A DNA stretch of 64,000 bases from NCBI RefSeq assembly GCF_005771495.1, contig NZ_VAUW01000008.1, forward strand, positions 1-64,000, read 5' to 3'. Under the pieces are notes generated by a model. The model worked only from the letters and a program-made list of their open reading frames with translations, was not told where the DNA came from and did no database searches. The translations under genes were made by a program, and so were the position numbers. Shown one piece after another: positions 63,653 to 64,000 of this stretch (the stretch's first letter is position 1; every line of letters begins with the position of its first letter). The DNA is from Maribacter sp. ACAM166 (lineage in GTDB: Bacteria; Bacteroidota; Bacteroidia; Flavobacteriales; Flavobacteriaceae).

Positions 63653-64000
63653 ATGACCAATAATGATATATTTAAAAAACTAAGAGTAGCCTTAAAATTT
63701 AAGGACGATGATATCGTAGCTATACTTACGTTGGTAGATTTTAAAATTTCAAAAAGTGAATTAGGTGCTTTTTTTAGAAAAGAAGAACACCCTAATTATA
63801 TGGAATGTGGTGATCAGGTATTACGTAATTTCTTAAACGGTTTGGTGATTCACCTTAGAGGAACTAAGGAAAATCCGAAGAACCCAGGTGAGGTTCTTTC
63901 AGGAATTTCAAATATTCCCGATAAGTCAAGTAAAAAACCTAACGTGAGGGAAGATTTTAAAACCAAACAACTTAAAAAAGTTGATATGGCTCTTAGCCCT
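63653..64000 (+). CDS. DUF1456/YehS-like protein, 3' end beyond window
   Basis: Opens at ATG 63653 with MTNNDIFKKLRVALKFKDDD and the repeated YehS-type helical unit VAILTLVDFKISKSELGAFF, then FRKEEHPNYMECGDQVLRNFLNGL. The frame is open to the window edge after about 116 residues; the family is about 150-170 residues, so roughly two thirds are seen. Function unknown. Confidence 0.88.
   Translation, partial: MTNNDIFKKLRVALKFKDDDIVAILTLVDFKISKSELGAFFRKEEHPNYMECGDQVLRNFLNGLVIHLRGTKENPKNPGEVLSGISNIPDKSSKKPNVREDFKTKQLKKVDMALSP

Noticed and set aside
1-64000. CRISPR array, tRNA or rRNA gene, prophage or toxin-antitoxin pair
   Set aside because: I saw no regularly spaced repeats, cloverleaf-like segments, phage structural genes or adjacent small gene pairs with such signatures.

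Overview
The window is chromosomal DNA of a member of the Bacteroidota, most likely a marine Flavobacteriaceae. The evidence is low GC, -7 boxes of the TAnnTTTG type upstream of several genes, many SPII lipoproteins, three proteins with a type B C-terminal sorting domain of the type IX secretion system (T9SS), a TonB-plug protein, and small flavobacterial families such as DUF5606. I see no tRNA, rRNA, CRISPR array or prophage.

Layout. 0-0.5 kb: the tail of an IS30-type insertion sequence. 0.5-12.2 kb: exported hydrolases (M28 peptidase, amidohydrolase, lipoprotein MsrA), the conserved tesA/ybbA/ybbP-like neighbourhood, and a repeat-rich island (8.7-10.65 kb) with three copies of a small exported protein family. 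12.2-17.7 kb: a DUF1080 plus Gfo/Idh/MocA pair, probably for 3-keto-sugar chemistry, then a large GC-richer protein with a TonB plug but no barrel. 18.0-20.5 kb: an ECF sigma factor, a membrane anti-sigma candidate and a coiled-coil DUF4097-like protein, with overlapping reading frames. 20.6-23.2 kb: an epimerase-fold protein, a DUF2911 gene with an apparent homopolymer frameshift, and meaB. 23.2-28.97 kb: two convergent groups for lipid-linked sugar chemistry (GT2/DPM type, flippase-like protein, ArnT-like GT39, PAP2 phosphatase) and a MATE exporter. 29.2-37.1 kb: a lone receiver protein, MazG, a sugar TIM-barrel/SMP-30 pair, and a GlpF, esterase, SGNH and GH20 hexosaminidase operon. 37.1-39.5 kb: DUF5606, peptide deformylase, RuvX and DapD. 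39.5-44.5 kb: surface polysaccharide genes around UDP-galactopyranose mutase. 44.5-49.2 kb: Sua5/YrdC, CCA-adding enzyme, heme A synthase, a pRiA4b-like protein and a nucleoid-associated protein. 49.3-52.3 kb: an unknown 360-residue protein and an ABC exporter. 52.4-57.1 kb: three tandem paralogous T9SS cargo proteins. 57.2-59.2 kb: uvrB. 59.3-60.8 kb: a decayed M20 metallopeptidase gene. 60.9-64 kb: Hsp20, DUF2254, a TerB-like protein, a decayed IS30 tail, and a DUF1456/YehS gene cut by the right edge.

Functionally, the window combines housekeeping (translation, repair, lysine and heme A synthesis) with envelope work: surface glycans, secreted adhesin-like proteins, and exported enzymes for amino sugars and oxidised sugars. 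No obviously new multi-gene system stands out. The most unusual parts are the duplicated small exported proteins with their repeats at 8.7-10.65 kb, the T9SS trio with variable repeat number, and several gene relics found by reading across frames.
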